From CBDCPI01 sp965220245 (lineage in GTDB: Bacteria; Chloroflexota; Dehalococcoidia; Lucifugimonadales; UBA3495), in contig CBDCPI010000006.1 of assembly GCA_965220245.1 (NCBI GenBank), positions 248,001 to 312,000 on the forward strand: a stretch of 64,000 nt of DNA, written 5' to 3'. A model generated the notes under the pieces. It saw nothing but the letters and a program-made list of their open reading frames with translations, was not told the origin of the DNA and ran no database searches. The translations under genes and the position numbers were made by a program. Below are positions 8,513 to 16,955 of this stretch, piece by piece; within the stretch, counting starts at the first letter, position 1; every line of letters begins with the position of its first letter.

Positions 8513-9073
8513 ATGGCGCGCATACCCACTTTGACTCGGGACCAAGTGCCGGAGGAGTTTCTGGAGGCATTCGACCACGAAACAGCGGAGAGCGGTGGGG
8601 TGGTAGAGTCGGGGCCGGGCTCGGTAATGATCTACAGTCCGGAAATGCGCCGGCGGGCCAACCACCTGGTGGGCTACTTTCGCCAAGTGACCGACCTGCC
8701 GCACCGGCTCCAAGAGCTGGCCATGTTGCTCACCGCCCGCCACCTGGACTGCCAATACATCTGGTATGCCCATTCGGTCCGGGGCCGACAGCAGGGCCTC
8801 AGTGACGAACTGGTTGACGCACTCCGGGACAAGAAACCCCTGCCCGGCCTGCCGCCGGATGAGGCTGCGTTGGTGGCCTACGCCACCGAGATGTTCAACG
8901 ATCACCGGGTGAGTGAGGCGACCTTCCAGGCGGCTCTGGCCCAATTCGGCCCTCGTTGGCTCACCGAACTCTCCACCATGATGGGCTACTACACCCTGCT
9001 GGCTTACAACGCCAACTTATTCGAAATCGACCTGCCTGAAGGCGGCTCGGAGCCGGTCCTCCCTATTTACTGA
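8513..9073 (+). CDS. Carboxymuconolactone decarboxylase-like (CMD) protein
   Basis: A 186-residue all-helical protein of the AhpD/CMD superfamily. The key segment RHLDCQYIWYAHSVRGRQQG keeps the Cys and the His of the family but lacks the second Cys of the AhpD CxxC pair, so a peroxidase role is unlikely. The start at 8513 (MARIP) is chosen because GAGGTG precedes it and because the paralogue at 19962-20519 begins the same way. The two paralogues align along their whole length (common motifs GGxxExGPxSxxIxSPEMxRR and DALRDxxPLP). Confidence 0.82.
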   Translation: MARIPTLTRDQVPEEFLEAFDHETAESGGVVESGPGSVMIYSPEMRRRANHLVGYFRQVTDLPHRLQELAMLLTARHLDCQYIWYAHSVRGRQQGLSDELVDALRDKKPLPGLPPDEAALVAYATEMFNDHRVSEATFQAALAQFGPRWLTELSTMMGYYTLLAYNANLFEIDLPEGGSEPVLPIY

Positions 9074-9385
9074 TACGTGAACAAGTTTCTAAACTATCCT
9101 CTCCCCCGTCGTTCCGGCGAAGGCCGGAATCTAGGATCGTTCTCTGCCAGCTACGTTCTTTGTTCTCAGAATTTTGGATTCCGGCTCAAGGCCGGAAAGA
9201 CGGACTGGTTTAGGTAATTGTTCACGCATCAGTAATGCTCTTACCCATCTAATGATGGGGTCCGGCTGGCCTTGGTCTAGGTAGACAAGTCCTACTCCCG
9301 CAGCTACTATTCCCTCGTACCGCTCCCGCATCCAAAGTTAGGGTAAACCTGCCAAAACTGAGCGGCATGGTTGAGGGCGTAAGCG
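9074..9385. other. Intergenic region with paired REP-like hairpins
   Basis: Two inverted repeats, TTCCGGC-GAAG-GCCGGAA (9112-9129) and TTCCGGC-TCAAG-GCCGGAA (9179-9197), face each other across about 50 bases with no gene between. Outer flanks CGTCG and GACGG are also complementary. This resembles the repeat pair around the GIY-YIG gene with the gene missing, a REP doublet. The remainder up to 9385 holds only a probable promoter and an SD for the next gene. Confidence 0.6.
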
Positions 9386-10345
9386 ATGACTTCAAATGGT
9401 AAAAGAGTAGGCGTGGTGGTGGTTGCCGCCGAAAGCAACCGGGCCGTGTCGATTGTAGAAGACTTGGAAGAGCGGGGTATTCCCGCCGCTTGGATGACCA
9501 GCGGCAGCGCCGGGGGAGCGGACAGCCTCAGTCTATTTGCAGTGGCCGCCGCCCGCACGCAGCAGATTATGCTGGGCACGGCGATTACCCAGACCTTTCC
9601 CCGCCATCCGATCGCGGTAGCCCAACAGGTGCTGGTGCTGGACCAACTGGCTCCCGGTCGGTTCCGGCTGGGCTTGGGCACCAGCGGCCGCGGCGGCATG
9701 GAGCAGACGTTGGGCGTCAATTTCCGGGCGCCCTTGACCCATTTGCGGGAGTATATTCAGATAGAAAAGGCGTTGCTCCAGCAAGGTTCGGTGGACTTCT
9801 CCGGACGCTACTATAACGCCCACACCAGCATCGGTTCCGCGGTGAATATTCCGGTCATGGGCGCCGCCCTCGGCCGGGATGCTTTCCGGCTTTGCGGGGC
9901 CGAGGCCGACGGCGCGATAAGTTGGGTGTGTCCGGGTGCTTATCTTCACGACGTGGCGCTGCCCGCCATGCGCGCGGGAGCGGAGGCGGCGCACCGCCCC
10001 GTGCCGCCGCTGATTGCCCACATCCCGGTATGCGTCCACGACGATGCAAATGAGGCGCGGGAAGCGGTGCGGCAGCAATTTGCCGGATTTGCCCGGGCCC
10101 CCTTTTACCAGAATATGTTCATCGCCGCTGGGTTCCCCGAGGTATCCCAAGGAACTTGGAGCGACGGGATGGTGGACGCGGTGGCCGCTTGCGGTAGCGA
10201 GTCCCAAGTATCCGAGGGCTTGCAAAGGCTCTTCAGCTTGGGAGCGACCGAAATCATGGCCTCGCCGGTGGCGGCCGGGGACGACCGGGAGGCGTCCTTG
10301 GACCGTACCCTAGGGCTATTGGCCCAAGTAGCCGCAGCAGGCTAA
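9386..10345 (+). CDS. LLM-class flavin/F420-dependent oxidoreductase
   Basis: A 319-residue luciferase-like monooxygenase. Recognisable are RTQQIMLGTAITQTFPRHP (strand 3 and following loop), LDQLAPGRFRLGLGTSGRGG and the C-terminal LFSLGATEIMASPVAAGDD. It belongs to the shorter F420-dependent branch (mer/FGD-like) and is different from the EHH-motif LLM proteins at 6584, 20546, 24379 and 26541. GAGGGCG lies about 6-9 bases upstream of ATG. The substrate is unknown. Confidence 0.82.
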   Translation: MTSNGKRVGVVVVAAESNRAVSIVEDLEERGIPAAWMTSGSAGGADSLSLFAVAAARTQQIMLGTAITQTFPRHPIAVAQQVLVLDQLAPGRFRLGLGTSGRGGMEQTLGVNFRAPLTHLREYIQIEKALLQQGSVDFSGRYYNAHTSIGSAVNIPVMGAALGRDAFRLCGAEADGAISWVCPGAYLHDVALPAMRAGAEAAHRPVPPLIAHIPVCVHDDANEAREAVRQQFAGFARAPFYQNMFIAAGFPEVSQGTWSDGMVDAVAACGSESQVSEGLQRLFSLGATEIMASPVAAGDDREASLDRTLGLLAQVAAAG

Positions 10346-10400
10346 CCCCGGGTAGCGGACAGCTTTAAGAGCTACCTAAACAAACAAGGAGGTCTCTCTC

Positions 10401-10790
10401 ATGGCTTTAACTTTGGCGGATGCGAACCGAATGGTCCAAGGAGCCGTAGCCAAGGCCGACGAACTGGGTGTCAAGCTGAGCATAGCGGTGTGCGACTCTG
10501 GTGGGAGCCTCTTGGCCTTTAACCGGATGGAGGGCGCCAGCGCGGTAAGCGCCACGGTGGCCCAAGGCAAGGCTGCCGCCTCTGCCGGATTTGGCCGGGC
10601 CAGCGGCTCATTGCAGGCCGACTCTCCCGTAATCCAAGCGGTGATCGCCGCCATGGGAGGCCGGATGCTCCCGGCCCAGGGCGCGGTGCCGGTGGTGAAA
10701 GACGGCGAGCTAGTGGGGGCCATCGGGGGTAGTGGCGCCACGGCCCAACAAGATGAGGACTGCGCTCAAGCCGGTTTAAGCGCCCTGTAA
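10401..10790 (+). CDS. GlcG/HbpS family heme-binding-like protein
   Basis: The 129-residue protein is a complete GlcG/HbpS domain (profilin-like fold). Signature regions are LTLADANRMVQGAVAKADEL, SIAVCDSGGSLLAFNRMEGA, and the C-terminal GAVPVVKDGELVGAIGGSGA followed by DEDCAQAGLSAL. Homologues bind heme or accompany glycolate and diol utilisation genes, but many are orphans. It follows the LLM gene by 55 bp with a strong AAGGAGGT SD and may be cotranscribed with it. Confidence 0.85.
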   Translation: MALTLADANRMVQGAVAKADELGVKLSIAVCDSGGSLLAFNRMEGASAVSATVAQGKAAASAGFGRASGSLQADSPVIQAVIAAMGGRMLPAQGAVPVVKDGELVGAIGGSGATAQQDEDCAQAGLSAL

Positions 10791-10819
10791 CCCGGCGCAC
10801 GGGATACCCAGACGGCGGT

Positions 10820-11791
10820 TCAGTCCGTAAAGCCGGACTTCTCCCGCCACTTCAGGCAAGCGCTCAGGCCGGCCAAAATGTCGTGACTGGGCGCGTATCC
10901 TAAGTCGGCCATTAGCCGGGAGGAGTCCCGCAATGGTGCTTGCGCCAAGGCTAGCGACCCTTCTCCTTTGGCGTCGATCACTTGGAGCGATGGCCGCAAC
11001 TCAGTTAGAGCGTTGACTACTTGCTCCAAGCTGGTGGGGCTGCCGGAGAGGTTGTACACGTCATGGGGCAAGGCGGGGGCGTCCAAAACGGTCTGGATGC
11101 CGGCGGACACGTCGCCTACGAAGGTGTAGTCTCGGGTATAGGTCCGGTCCTCGACAACGATGGGTTCCCCGCGGACTACGTTGCCGGTCCACTGGTATAG
11201 CAACGACATCCGGGTGCGGTGACCGGTCGGCCGCTCCATGGGCCCGTAAGGGTAGCTCAGCCTAACGCTTGCGGTCTCAAACCCGTGCAGTTCACCATAC
11301 CTTCGGGTCAGAAGCTCGCTGGTATGTTTGCTGATAGCGTAAAGGTTTCGAGGCTGTAGCGGAGCATCCTCATCAAGAAACGTCACACCCGGCGGCGGGT
11401 CCCCGTATACAGCCTCGGAACTCACGTAAAGGAATCGCTTGAGAGAAGTGCGGGCCGCTAGGTCCAAGAGGTTCGCCGTACCCTCGATGTTGATATTCAC
11501 AATGTCCCGGCTTCTCTCGCTTTCCACATTGCCAGCGCGGCTGGGGGTAAGAACGGCGGCATGGACGATCTTGTCGACCGGGTTTAGTGCCGCTGCCTGC
11601 CGCAAGTCCTCTACATTGAGAATGTCGCCTTGGAAAAAGGTCACCTTATCTGCCCAAGGTCTCAGGTAGTCCCGAAGTAGGGAGTCGGCCGGGCTCAAAT
11701 CGAAGCTGACCACCTCGTGGCCTCGTTCCGCTAGGCCCTTGACGATGTTGCTGCCGACAAATCCGGCTCCGCCGGTGACTAGAGTCGTCAT
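10820..11791 (-). CDS. NAD-dependent epimerase/dehydratase (extended SDR)
   Basis: A sugar-nucleotide epimerase-type SDR of 323 residues. It has the nucleotide-binding motif LVTGGAGFVGSNIVKGL at the N-terminus, Asp after strand 2 (VVSFDLSP), and the catalytic YAISK motif around residue 150. I start it at ATG 11791, which has GAGG about 6 bases upstream; an open frame extends 18 codons further without a good SD. It lies 17 bp after the PNP-like gene on the same strand. The substrate (UDP-sugar or other) is not determinable. Confidence 0.85.
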   Translation of the reverse strand: MTTLVTGGAGFVGSNIVKGLAERGHEVVSFDLSPADSLLRDYLRPWADKVTFFQGDILNVEDLRQAAALNPVDKIVHAAVLTPSRAGNVESERSRDIVNINIEGTANLLDLAARTSLKRFLYVSSEAVYGDPPPGVTFLDEDAPLQPRNLYAISKHTSELLTRRYGELHGFETASVRLSYPYGPMERPTGHRTRMSLLYQWTGNVVRGEPIVVEDRTYTRDYTFVGDVSAGIQTVLDAPALPHDVYNLSGSPTSLEQVVNALTELRPSLQVIDAKGEGSLALAQAPLRDSSRLMADLGYAPSHDILAGLSACLKWREKSGFTD

Positions 11792-11808
11792 AAAGCCTCG
11801 CTTTCTGA

Positions 11809-12606
11809 CTATGGGGCCGGCTTGGCCCTTAGAACCCGGTACCAATCAGGCAGCCGGTCCTCGCTGCCCGTCCAAGTACGCTGGCATTCGCAGTTGGCTT
11901 GGGCCGGAATGGCGCCGATGGCGTCTCTGACGATGGGAGCCAGTTCCTCCGGCGTGATATTCACCCAGTCCTTCTGGTCGCTGACCCCGGCGGCGTCGGA
12001 TATCCAGCACAAGCCGGCGTAGCAGGTCTCCAATTCCCGGAAGTAGACCACCTCGGGATAGATGGTGGTGCATACGACGTCGGCGCCCCAGCGGCGGTAG
12101 GCTTCTATCTCCGCCGGGGTCTCGTTGTGCGGCCCTTGGACGCAGATGTTGACCGCCCGGTCGATCACCCGGCGTTGGCTGTTACGACGGGCAGCGGCTA
12201 CCAGACTCTCCCGCACCTCGGGGCAAAAGGGGACTTCCATCTTTGCCCTGGGCCAAGTTGGCTCACCGGCGAAAATGGTTGTGGGAGTTCTCTCGCACAT
12301 CCGGATGTAATCGTGGTAGGCCACTAGGTCACCGAGGTCCAAGTCGAGATTGACCCCGCCGAAGCCGTTTAGGGTAATGACCCGGCGCACCCCCAATTGC
12401 AGAAAGGCCAGGGCGTGGGCAGCATGAGACACCACGTCGGAAGCCAGGTTGTCCCCCCAGCCGAAGCGGCGTATGTACGCCACGCTACGGTCGCCAACTG
12501 CCCCGGTGAGCACCGGTACGTCACCGTAACGAGTGGCGACCGTGGACCGGTCTAGCGAGCCCTCCAAGATTGCCTCATATCTGGATGCTCCGAGAATGCC
12601 TATCAC
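11809..12606 (-). CDS. Purine nucleoside phosphorylase / MTAP family protein
   Basis: A roughly 265-residue protein of the PNP/MTAP family, which phosphorolyses nucleosides such as 5'-methylthioadenosine. Visible are IGILGASRYEAIL (the N-terminal phosphate loop region), ALAFLQLGVRRVITLNGFGG, VNICVQGPHNETPAEIEAYR (like the GPRFETPAE motif of MTAP) and ADVVCTTIYPEVVYFRELE followed by GLCWISDAAG. GTG at 12606 is preferred because AAAGAGGGGG lies just upstream. An ORF extends to 12720 with a signal-like stretch that does not suit a cytosolic enzyme. The substrate loop reads GPHNETP, so specificity may differ from true MTAP. Confidence 0.75.
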   Translation of the reverse strand: MIGILGASRYEAILEGSLDRSTVATRYGDVPVLTGAVGDRSVAYIRRFGWGDNLASDVVSHAAHALAFLQLGVRRVITLNGFGGVNLDLDLGDLVAYHDYIRMCERTPTTIFAGEPTWPRAKMEVPFCPEVRESLVAAARRNSQRRVIDRAVNICVQGPHNETPAEIEAYRRWGADVVCTTIYPEVVYFRELETCYAGLCWISDAAGVSDQKDWVNITPEELAPIVRDAIGAIPAQANCECQRTWTGSEDRLPDWYRVLRAKPAP

Positions 12607-12766
12607 CCCAGCCCCCTCTTTAGGTTGTTCCCGGTTAGCCGTTGGAAGTTGGTCATTCACTATATAGGGCTGTATAGTACTACATGCCGCAAATCCTATG
12701 ACGAGGAATGAAATGGCCACAGGTTTCTCTAGGTCGGGAGTTTCCCGATTCGATGACCGGGACCTA

Positions 12767-12913
12767 AACTAAAGCCAAGGTGAAATGTACATATCGCCAG
12801 AACGCCCTGTCGGTGCCCACCAGGTTGGGGCCTAAGGGTGATATGAGGTGCCGTAGAGTCCTTTCGATCCTCGTCAAAACCCCCGAAATGCACATCCCAC
12901 CTTGGTATTGGTT
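12767..12913. mobile_element. MITE 1 (IS630-type terminal repeats, TA target)
   Basis: A 147-bp element bounded by TA on both sides (12765-66 and 12914-15). The left end reads AACTAAAGCCAAGGTG and the right end is its diverged complement CACCTTGGTATTGGTT. The same ends bound the IS630 element at 40689-41957 and MITEs at 46445 and 50470. It lies between the divergent PNP-like and formamidase genes, only 26 bp before the formamidase start. Confidence 0.75.
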
Positions 12914-12939
12914 TAGGAGCGCCCCGCGTCCGGTGCGAA

Positions 12940-14058
12940 GTGGGTAGGCCCCTCTCGGACCAACCGGATATCGGCCATAACCGGTGGCACCCGGACATTC
13001 CCCCTCTGATCGAGATTGAACCCGGCGGAGAGATGATCCTAGAGTCGCCGGGCTATGACGACTATCAACTCCGAGATGACGATAGCACCGCCGATGTGTC
13101 CACCATGGACTTGACCCGGGTCCACCCGTTGGCGGGGCCGGTGGCGGTGCGCGGTGCGGAACCCGGCGATTTATTGGTGGTGGACCTCTTGGAGCTGTCA
13201 CCCCTGAGCGGAGTGGGCTACTCCTGTGTCATTCCGGAAATCGGAGGCATTCTGCGAGACGTCTATCCCCAAGCCTATAAATCGGTCTGGTATATGCGGG
13301 GAAACGTCTACGCCGAGTCCCGGCACATACCGGGGGTGCGGATTCCGGCTTTGCCCCATCCGGGAGTGATCGGTGTGGCGCCGTCTCATCAGATGCTGGC
13401 CCGGTGGAACGAACGGGAAGCCCCGTTGGCCGCAGATGAACGGGCCTACCCGCCCCACGCGGAAACCGCGTTGTTCCGCGGCGTCGACGCCGCTAAACAC
13501 GCGTCGATGGCGGCGGAGGCGGCTAGGACGGTGCCGCCAAGGGAAAACGGCGGCAACGTGGACATCAAGAATCTCTCCAGCGGCTCCAGAATATTTTTCC
13601 CGGTATTTGTGCCGGGAGCTTTGCTTTCCGTGGGCGACCTGCATTTTGCTGAAGGCGATGGCGAAGCCACTTGGAACGCCATCGAGATGGACGGAGTGAC
13701 CTGGCTGCGGGCGGGCCTCATCAAGGGCGGCGCCACGAAATACAATGTACGCACGCCCATGTTTCAACCGGGCCCGGTCGAACCCCGGTTTGGCAACCGG
13801 TACCTGACCTTCACCGGCTTCAACTTCCGGGATAGCCAGCAGGCGTTCAACGATTGCACCATGGCGGCCCGAGAAGCGATGCTGCAAGCCATTGACCACT
13901 TGACCAACTTCGGCTACAGCGGAGAACAGGCTTACACGCTATTGAGCGTTGCCCCGATAGAGCTCCGCATCAGTGGCATCACCGATGTGCCCAATGCTTG
14001 CGTTACCTTGTACCTGCCGCTGGACATTTTTGACCAAGGAATTTTGCCCAGCGAATAA
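12940..14058 (+). CDS. fmdA: Acetamidase/formamidase family protein
   Basis: A 372-residue amidase of the FmdA/AmdA family, which hydrolyses formamide and short amides to ammonia and acid. Family blocks present are GHNRWHPDIPP at the N-terminus, VHPLAGPVAVRGAEPGDLLVV, PGVRIPALPHPGVIGVAPS, ENGGNVDIKNLSSGSRIFFPV and the C-terminal LTNFGYSGEQAYTLLSVAP. Only about 12 residues precede HNRWHP, fewer than usual. The GTG start lacks an SD and lies 26 bp from a MITE, so the native 5' end may have been lost. Confidence 0.85.
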   Translation: MGRPLSDQPDIGHNRWHPDIPPLIEIEPGGEMILESPGYDDYQLRDDDSTADVSTMDLTRVHPLAGPVAVRGAEPGDLLVVDLLELSPLSGVGYSCVIPEIGGILRDVYPQAYKSVWYMRGNVYAESRHIPGVRIPALPHPGVIGVAPSHQMLARWNEREAPLAADERAYPPHAETALFRGVDAAKHASMAAEAARTVPPRENGGNVDIKNLSSGSRIFFPVFVPGALLSVGDLHFAEGDGEATWNAIEMDGVTWLRAGLIKGGATKYNVRTPMFQPGPVEPRFGNRYLTFTGFNFRDSQQAFNDCTMAAREAMLQAIDHLTNFGYSGEQAYTLLSVAPIELRISGITDVPNACVTLYLPLDIFDQGILPSE

Positions 14059-14089
14059 GGCCCCAACGCGGCCGGCCAATCCGGTCCCT

Positions 14090-14166
14090 CTTGAACAAGT
14101 CCGCTCATCTTGAGCGAAGAACATTACCCCCGCTCATCCTGAGCGAAGCGCAGCGGAGTCGAAGGA
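14090..14166. repeat. Dispersed GAGCGAAG repeat
   Basis: GCTCATCTTGAGCGAAG is followed 34 bases later by GCTCATCCTGAGCGAAGCGC and GGAGTCGAAGGACC. This is an intergenic repeat of the type seen at 5080 and 22,060 in the complementary sense (TTCGCTGCGCTCAGG). Confidence 0.5.
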
Positions 14167-14229
14167 CCCGGTCCGAGCCCAGCAGACCGGCGTAGCCTGA
14201 ACAAGAATCATCGACGGAGAGGTGTAGCT

Positions 14230-15384
14230 ATGGCGGAAAGTCCGAAGAGTATCGTACAAGAAGCTATCGACGTCGCCATCGGAGAACGCGGCGAGATCGG
14301 CGTTCAGGTGGCGGCCTACTTGGACAGCGAATTGGTCATTGACCAGTGGGGTGGTCTGGCGGATGAGACCACCGGCCGGGAGGTCGATGGGGAAACCCTC
14401 TTCCCGGTGTTTTCCAACATCAAAGCAATGACGGCGACGGCCCTCCACCTACAGGCCGAGCGGGGGCTGGTGGACTATTACCAGCCGGTGGCTAAATACT
14501 GGCCCGAATTCGGCAAGTATGGCAAAGACAAGGGGACGGTGTTCGATGCGTTGACCCACCGTATCGGGGTCCCCCTGATGCCCGTGGGAGTTACGCCGGA
14601 GCTGATGTGCGACTGGGACTGGATGGTGGGGCAGATCGCGGAAATGCACCCCCTCTTTGAGCCGGGCACCCGAAGCGGCTACATGGCCTACACTTTTGGC
14701 TGGGTTGTAGGCGAGGTAGTGCGCCGCACCGATCCAAAGCACCGGCCCTTTGGTCAGTTCATCCAAGAAGAGATCTGCCAACCCTTGGGCATCACTGGCC
14801 TGTGGGCCGGAATTCCCCCGGCGGTTGAGCCCCGGGTGGCTAAACTTACCGATTTGCCCCCGGTCCCTCCCGGCGCCCCGGGAATACCCCCGGACTCCCT
14901 AAGGTTCCGGGCATCTCCGCCAGTGGTTGGCACTAACCAGGAGGTGTTCGGCCGTTCTGACGTGCGCCAAGCCTGTATCCCCGGAGCCCAAGGGATCATG
15001 AACGCGCGAAGCCAAGCCCGGTTCTACGCCATGCTAGCCAATGGCGGCGAACTGGACGGCGTGCGCCTTCTTTCGGAAGACCGGGTGCGCACCTTCCATA
15101 TACCCCGTCCCCCCAGTGATTACGATCCGGTGCATGGCAAACCCCATCACGGCACCATCGGAGGCTTCCACTTCGCGGGTAGTCCCGGAATGGGCGCTAT
15201 GGGCAGTAATCCCTTGGCTTTCGGCCATAACGGCGCGGGAGGCTGTCTGGGCTGGGCCGATCCCCGGCATCGACTAGCGGTCGCTATCCAGCACAACCGC
15301 ATGGTCCCCCACGGCCCGCCCGAAGAAAGCCCGCTGACGCCCATCGGCGGAGCGGTGCGACGGGCCCTGGGGATACCGGAGTAG
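14230..15384 (+). CDS. Serine hydrolase, class C beta-lactamase/esterase-like
   Basis: The 384-residue protein is a beta-lactamase-related serine hydrolase (EstB/CubicO type). The S-x-x-K motif position reads VFSNIKAMTATALHLQ, so the nucleophile Ser and the Lys are S-N-I-K. The Y-x-N position appears as YMAYTFGWVVGEVVRR, and the C-terminal HxG-like motif as FGHNGAGGCLGWADP. No signal peptide is visible, so an intracellular esterase or lactonase is likelier than a secreted beta-lactamase. GGAGAGGTG precedes the ATG. Confidence 0.85.
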   Translation: MAESPKSIVQEAIDVAIGERGEIGVQVAAYLDSELVIDQWGGLADETTGREVDGETLFPVFSNIKAMTATALHLQAERGLVDYYQPVAKYWPEFGKYGKDKGTVFDALTHRIGVPLMPVGVTPELMCDWDWMVGQIAEMHPLFEPGTRSGYMAYTFGWVVGEVVRRTDPKHRPFGQFIQEEICQPLGITGLWAGIPPAVEPRVAKLTDLPPVPPGAPGIPPDSLRFRASPPVVGTNQEVFGRSDVRQACIPGAQGIMNARSQARFYAMLANGGELDGVRLLSEDRVRTFHIPRPPSDYDPVHGKPHHGTIGGFHFAGSPGMGAMGSNPLAFGHNGAGGCLGWADPRHRLAVAIQHNRMVPHGPPEESPLTPIGGAVRRALGIPE

Positions 15385-15481
15385 CCTGCTTGTGGTTACA
15401 AAGGCCAGCTTGAACGGGTAGACGCCGGAGTGCTATTATACTGTGCAGTTAGGGGTCTGTTTTATTTGAGGAGAAGGACGG

Positions 15482-16882
15482 ATGGCAGATAACGATATCG
15501 TTCTGATGGCGCATTTAATGAGGCGCGTCGGGTTTGGCGCCCAGTACCATGAGCTGGAGGCTCGGGCTGCCAAGGGTTACCAGGCGACCCTGGAAGAACT
15601 GCTGAATCCCGAAGACCATTCCAACGGCTTGGAATTGGACCTGGCGGAGCGGTACTTCATCGAGTGGAACCAGTTCACCAGAGGAGTCCCGGAATACTTC
15701 GCTTGGCGGATGATCAACTCCAAGAGCCAGTTGGAAGAGAAGATGGTGCTCTTCTGGCATGGCATCCTGTGCACTGCCGACAGTAAGACGCAGAGTTATC
15801 CCACGTCTTACAAGGAATTGGAGATGTTTCGCCAATATGGCATGGGCAGCTTCAGGGACCTGCTGGTCCAGATTTCCAAAGACCCGGCCATGGTGTTCTT
15901 CCTGGATAACTGCCTAAGCCACAAAGACGCCATCAACGAGAACTACGGGCGGGAGCTCTTGGAGTTGTTCTCGATGGGTGTGGGCATGGACGGGGAGTTC
16001 AACTACACCGAGGATGACGTGAAGGAGTGCGCCCGGGCCTTTACCGGCTGGACCATCGCCAACGGCATTCCGGGGCAGCCCTATGGGCGTTACGACTCCA
16101 TGTTCGTTTATAACCCTGCCGACCACGACGACGGGGAGAAGACGTTCCTGGGAGAGACGGGGCGGTTTAACGGCGAAGACGTCATCGACATCATCGTCAA
16201 GCAGCCAGCCACGGCCCGGTTCCTTTCCCGCCACCTGTACAGTTACTTCGTCGCTGACGAAGCCCAAGTACCGTCCTGGATGAGCACCCCGCCCCGGGAC
16301 CCCGAGACCATCCGAATGCTGGAAGAGGAATACTTCCGGTCGGGTTACAACATCCGCTCCATGCTGCGGGTGCTGTTCAACTCCGACGCCTTCAAGAACG
16401 CCCGGTTCTCTAGGATCAAGAGTCCGATAGAAACGGTGATAGGCACTTTGCGCCTTATCGGCGATTGGACCTCTCCCAAGCCCGGCTTTGAGTTCATTTT
16501 CGACGAAATGAAGTTCATGGGGCAGGAGATATTTAATCCGCCTTCCGTAGAAGGCTGGCATACCGGCCGGGAGTGGATCGACGGCGGGACCTTGGTGCAC
16601 CGGATTAACTTCACCTCCGACTTTGTGGGAGACTCGAAATTCCCCGGCATTCAGGAGATAATTGGCCGACTGGCCTCGGAAGATGTAACCCCGTCCCCCG
16701 AAGGTGTGGTCGATGGCTGCTTGCAGTTGCTGGGGCATTACGAGCTGGCCGATGAGACCCGGGATATGCTGGTGAACCACGCCGAGCGATCGGGAATCAC
16801 CCCCGATTCCGAAGATTTCCCCGAGCAAGTCGGTGAAATGCTTCAAATGATTGTGGCTACCAAGGAGTACCTCTACGCCTAG
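15482..16882 (+). CDS. DUF1800 domain-containing protein
   Basis: A 466-residue DUF1800 protein. Visible hallmarks are HLMRRVGFGA near the N-terminus, LEEKMVLFWHGILCTADSKT, INENYGRELLELFSMGVG, ECARAFTGWTIANG, the YNPADHDDGEKTFLGETGRF segment and FNPPSVEGWHTGREWIDG. DUF1800 genes normally precede DUF1501 genes, as here. The biochemical function is not known. No signal peptide is seen although many homologues are exported. SD GAGGAGAAGG is strong. Confidence 0.92.
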   Translation: MADNDIVLMAHLMRRVGFGAQYHELEARAAKGYQATLEELLNPEDHSNGLELDLAERYFIEWNQFTRGVPEYFAWRMINSKSQLEEKMVLFWHGILCTADSKTQSYPTSYKELEMFRQYGMGSFRDLLVQISKDPAMVFFLDNCLSHKDAINENYGRELLELFSMGVGMDGEFNYTEDDVKECARAFTGWTIANGIPGQPYGRYDSMFVYNPADHDDGEKTFLGETGRFNGEDVIDIIVKQPATARFLSRHLYSYFVADEAQVPSWMSTPPRDPETIRMLEEEYFRSGYNIRSMLRVLFNSDAFKNARFSRIKSPIETVIGTLRLIGDWTSPKPGFEFIFDEMKFMGQEIFNPPSVEGWHTGREWIDGGTLVHRINFTSDFVGDSKFPGIQEIIGRLASEDVTPSPEGVVDGCLQLLGHYELADETRDMLVNHAERSGITPDSEDFPEQVGEMLQMIVATKEYLYA

Positions 16883-16955
16883 CCGATGGCTTTGGCTAAC
16901 TGGGGCACGCTCAAGAGACCGAGAGACATAACCCCATACTGGGAAGGAGAAAGAC

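Noticed and set aside
12607..12720. Signal-peptide-like extension of the PNP-family protein
   Set aside because: The enzyme family is cytosolic, and a strong SD precedes GTG 12606.
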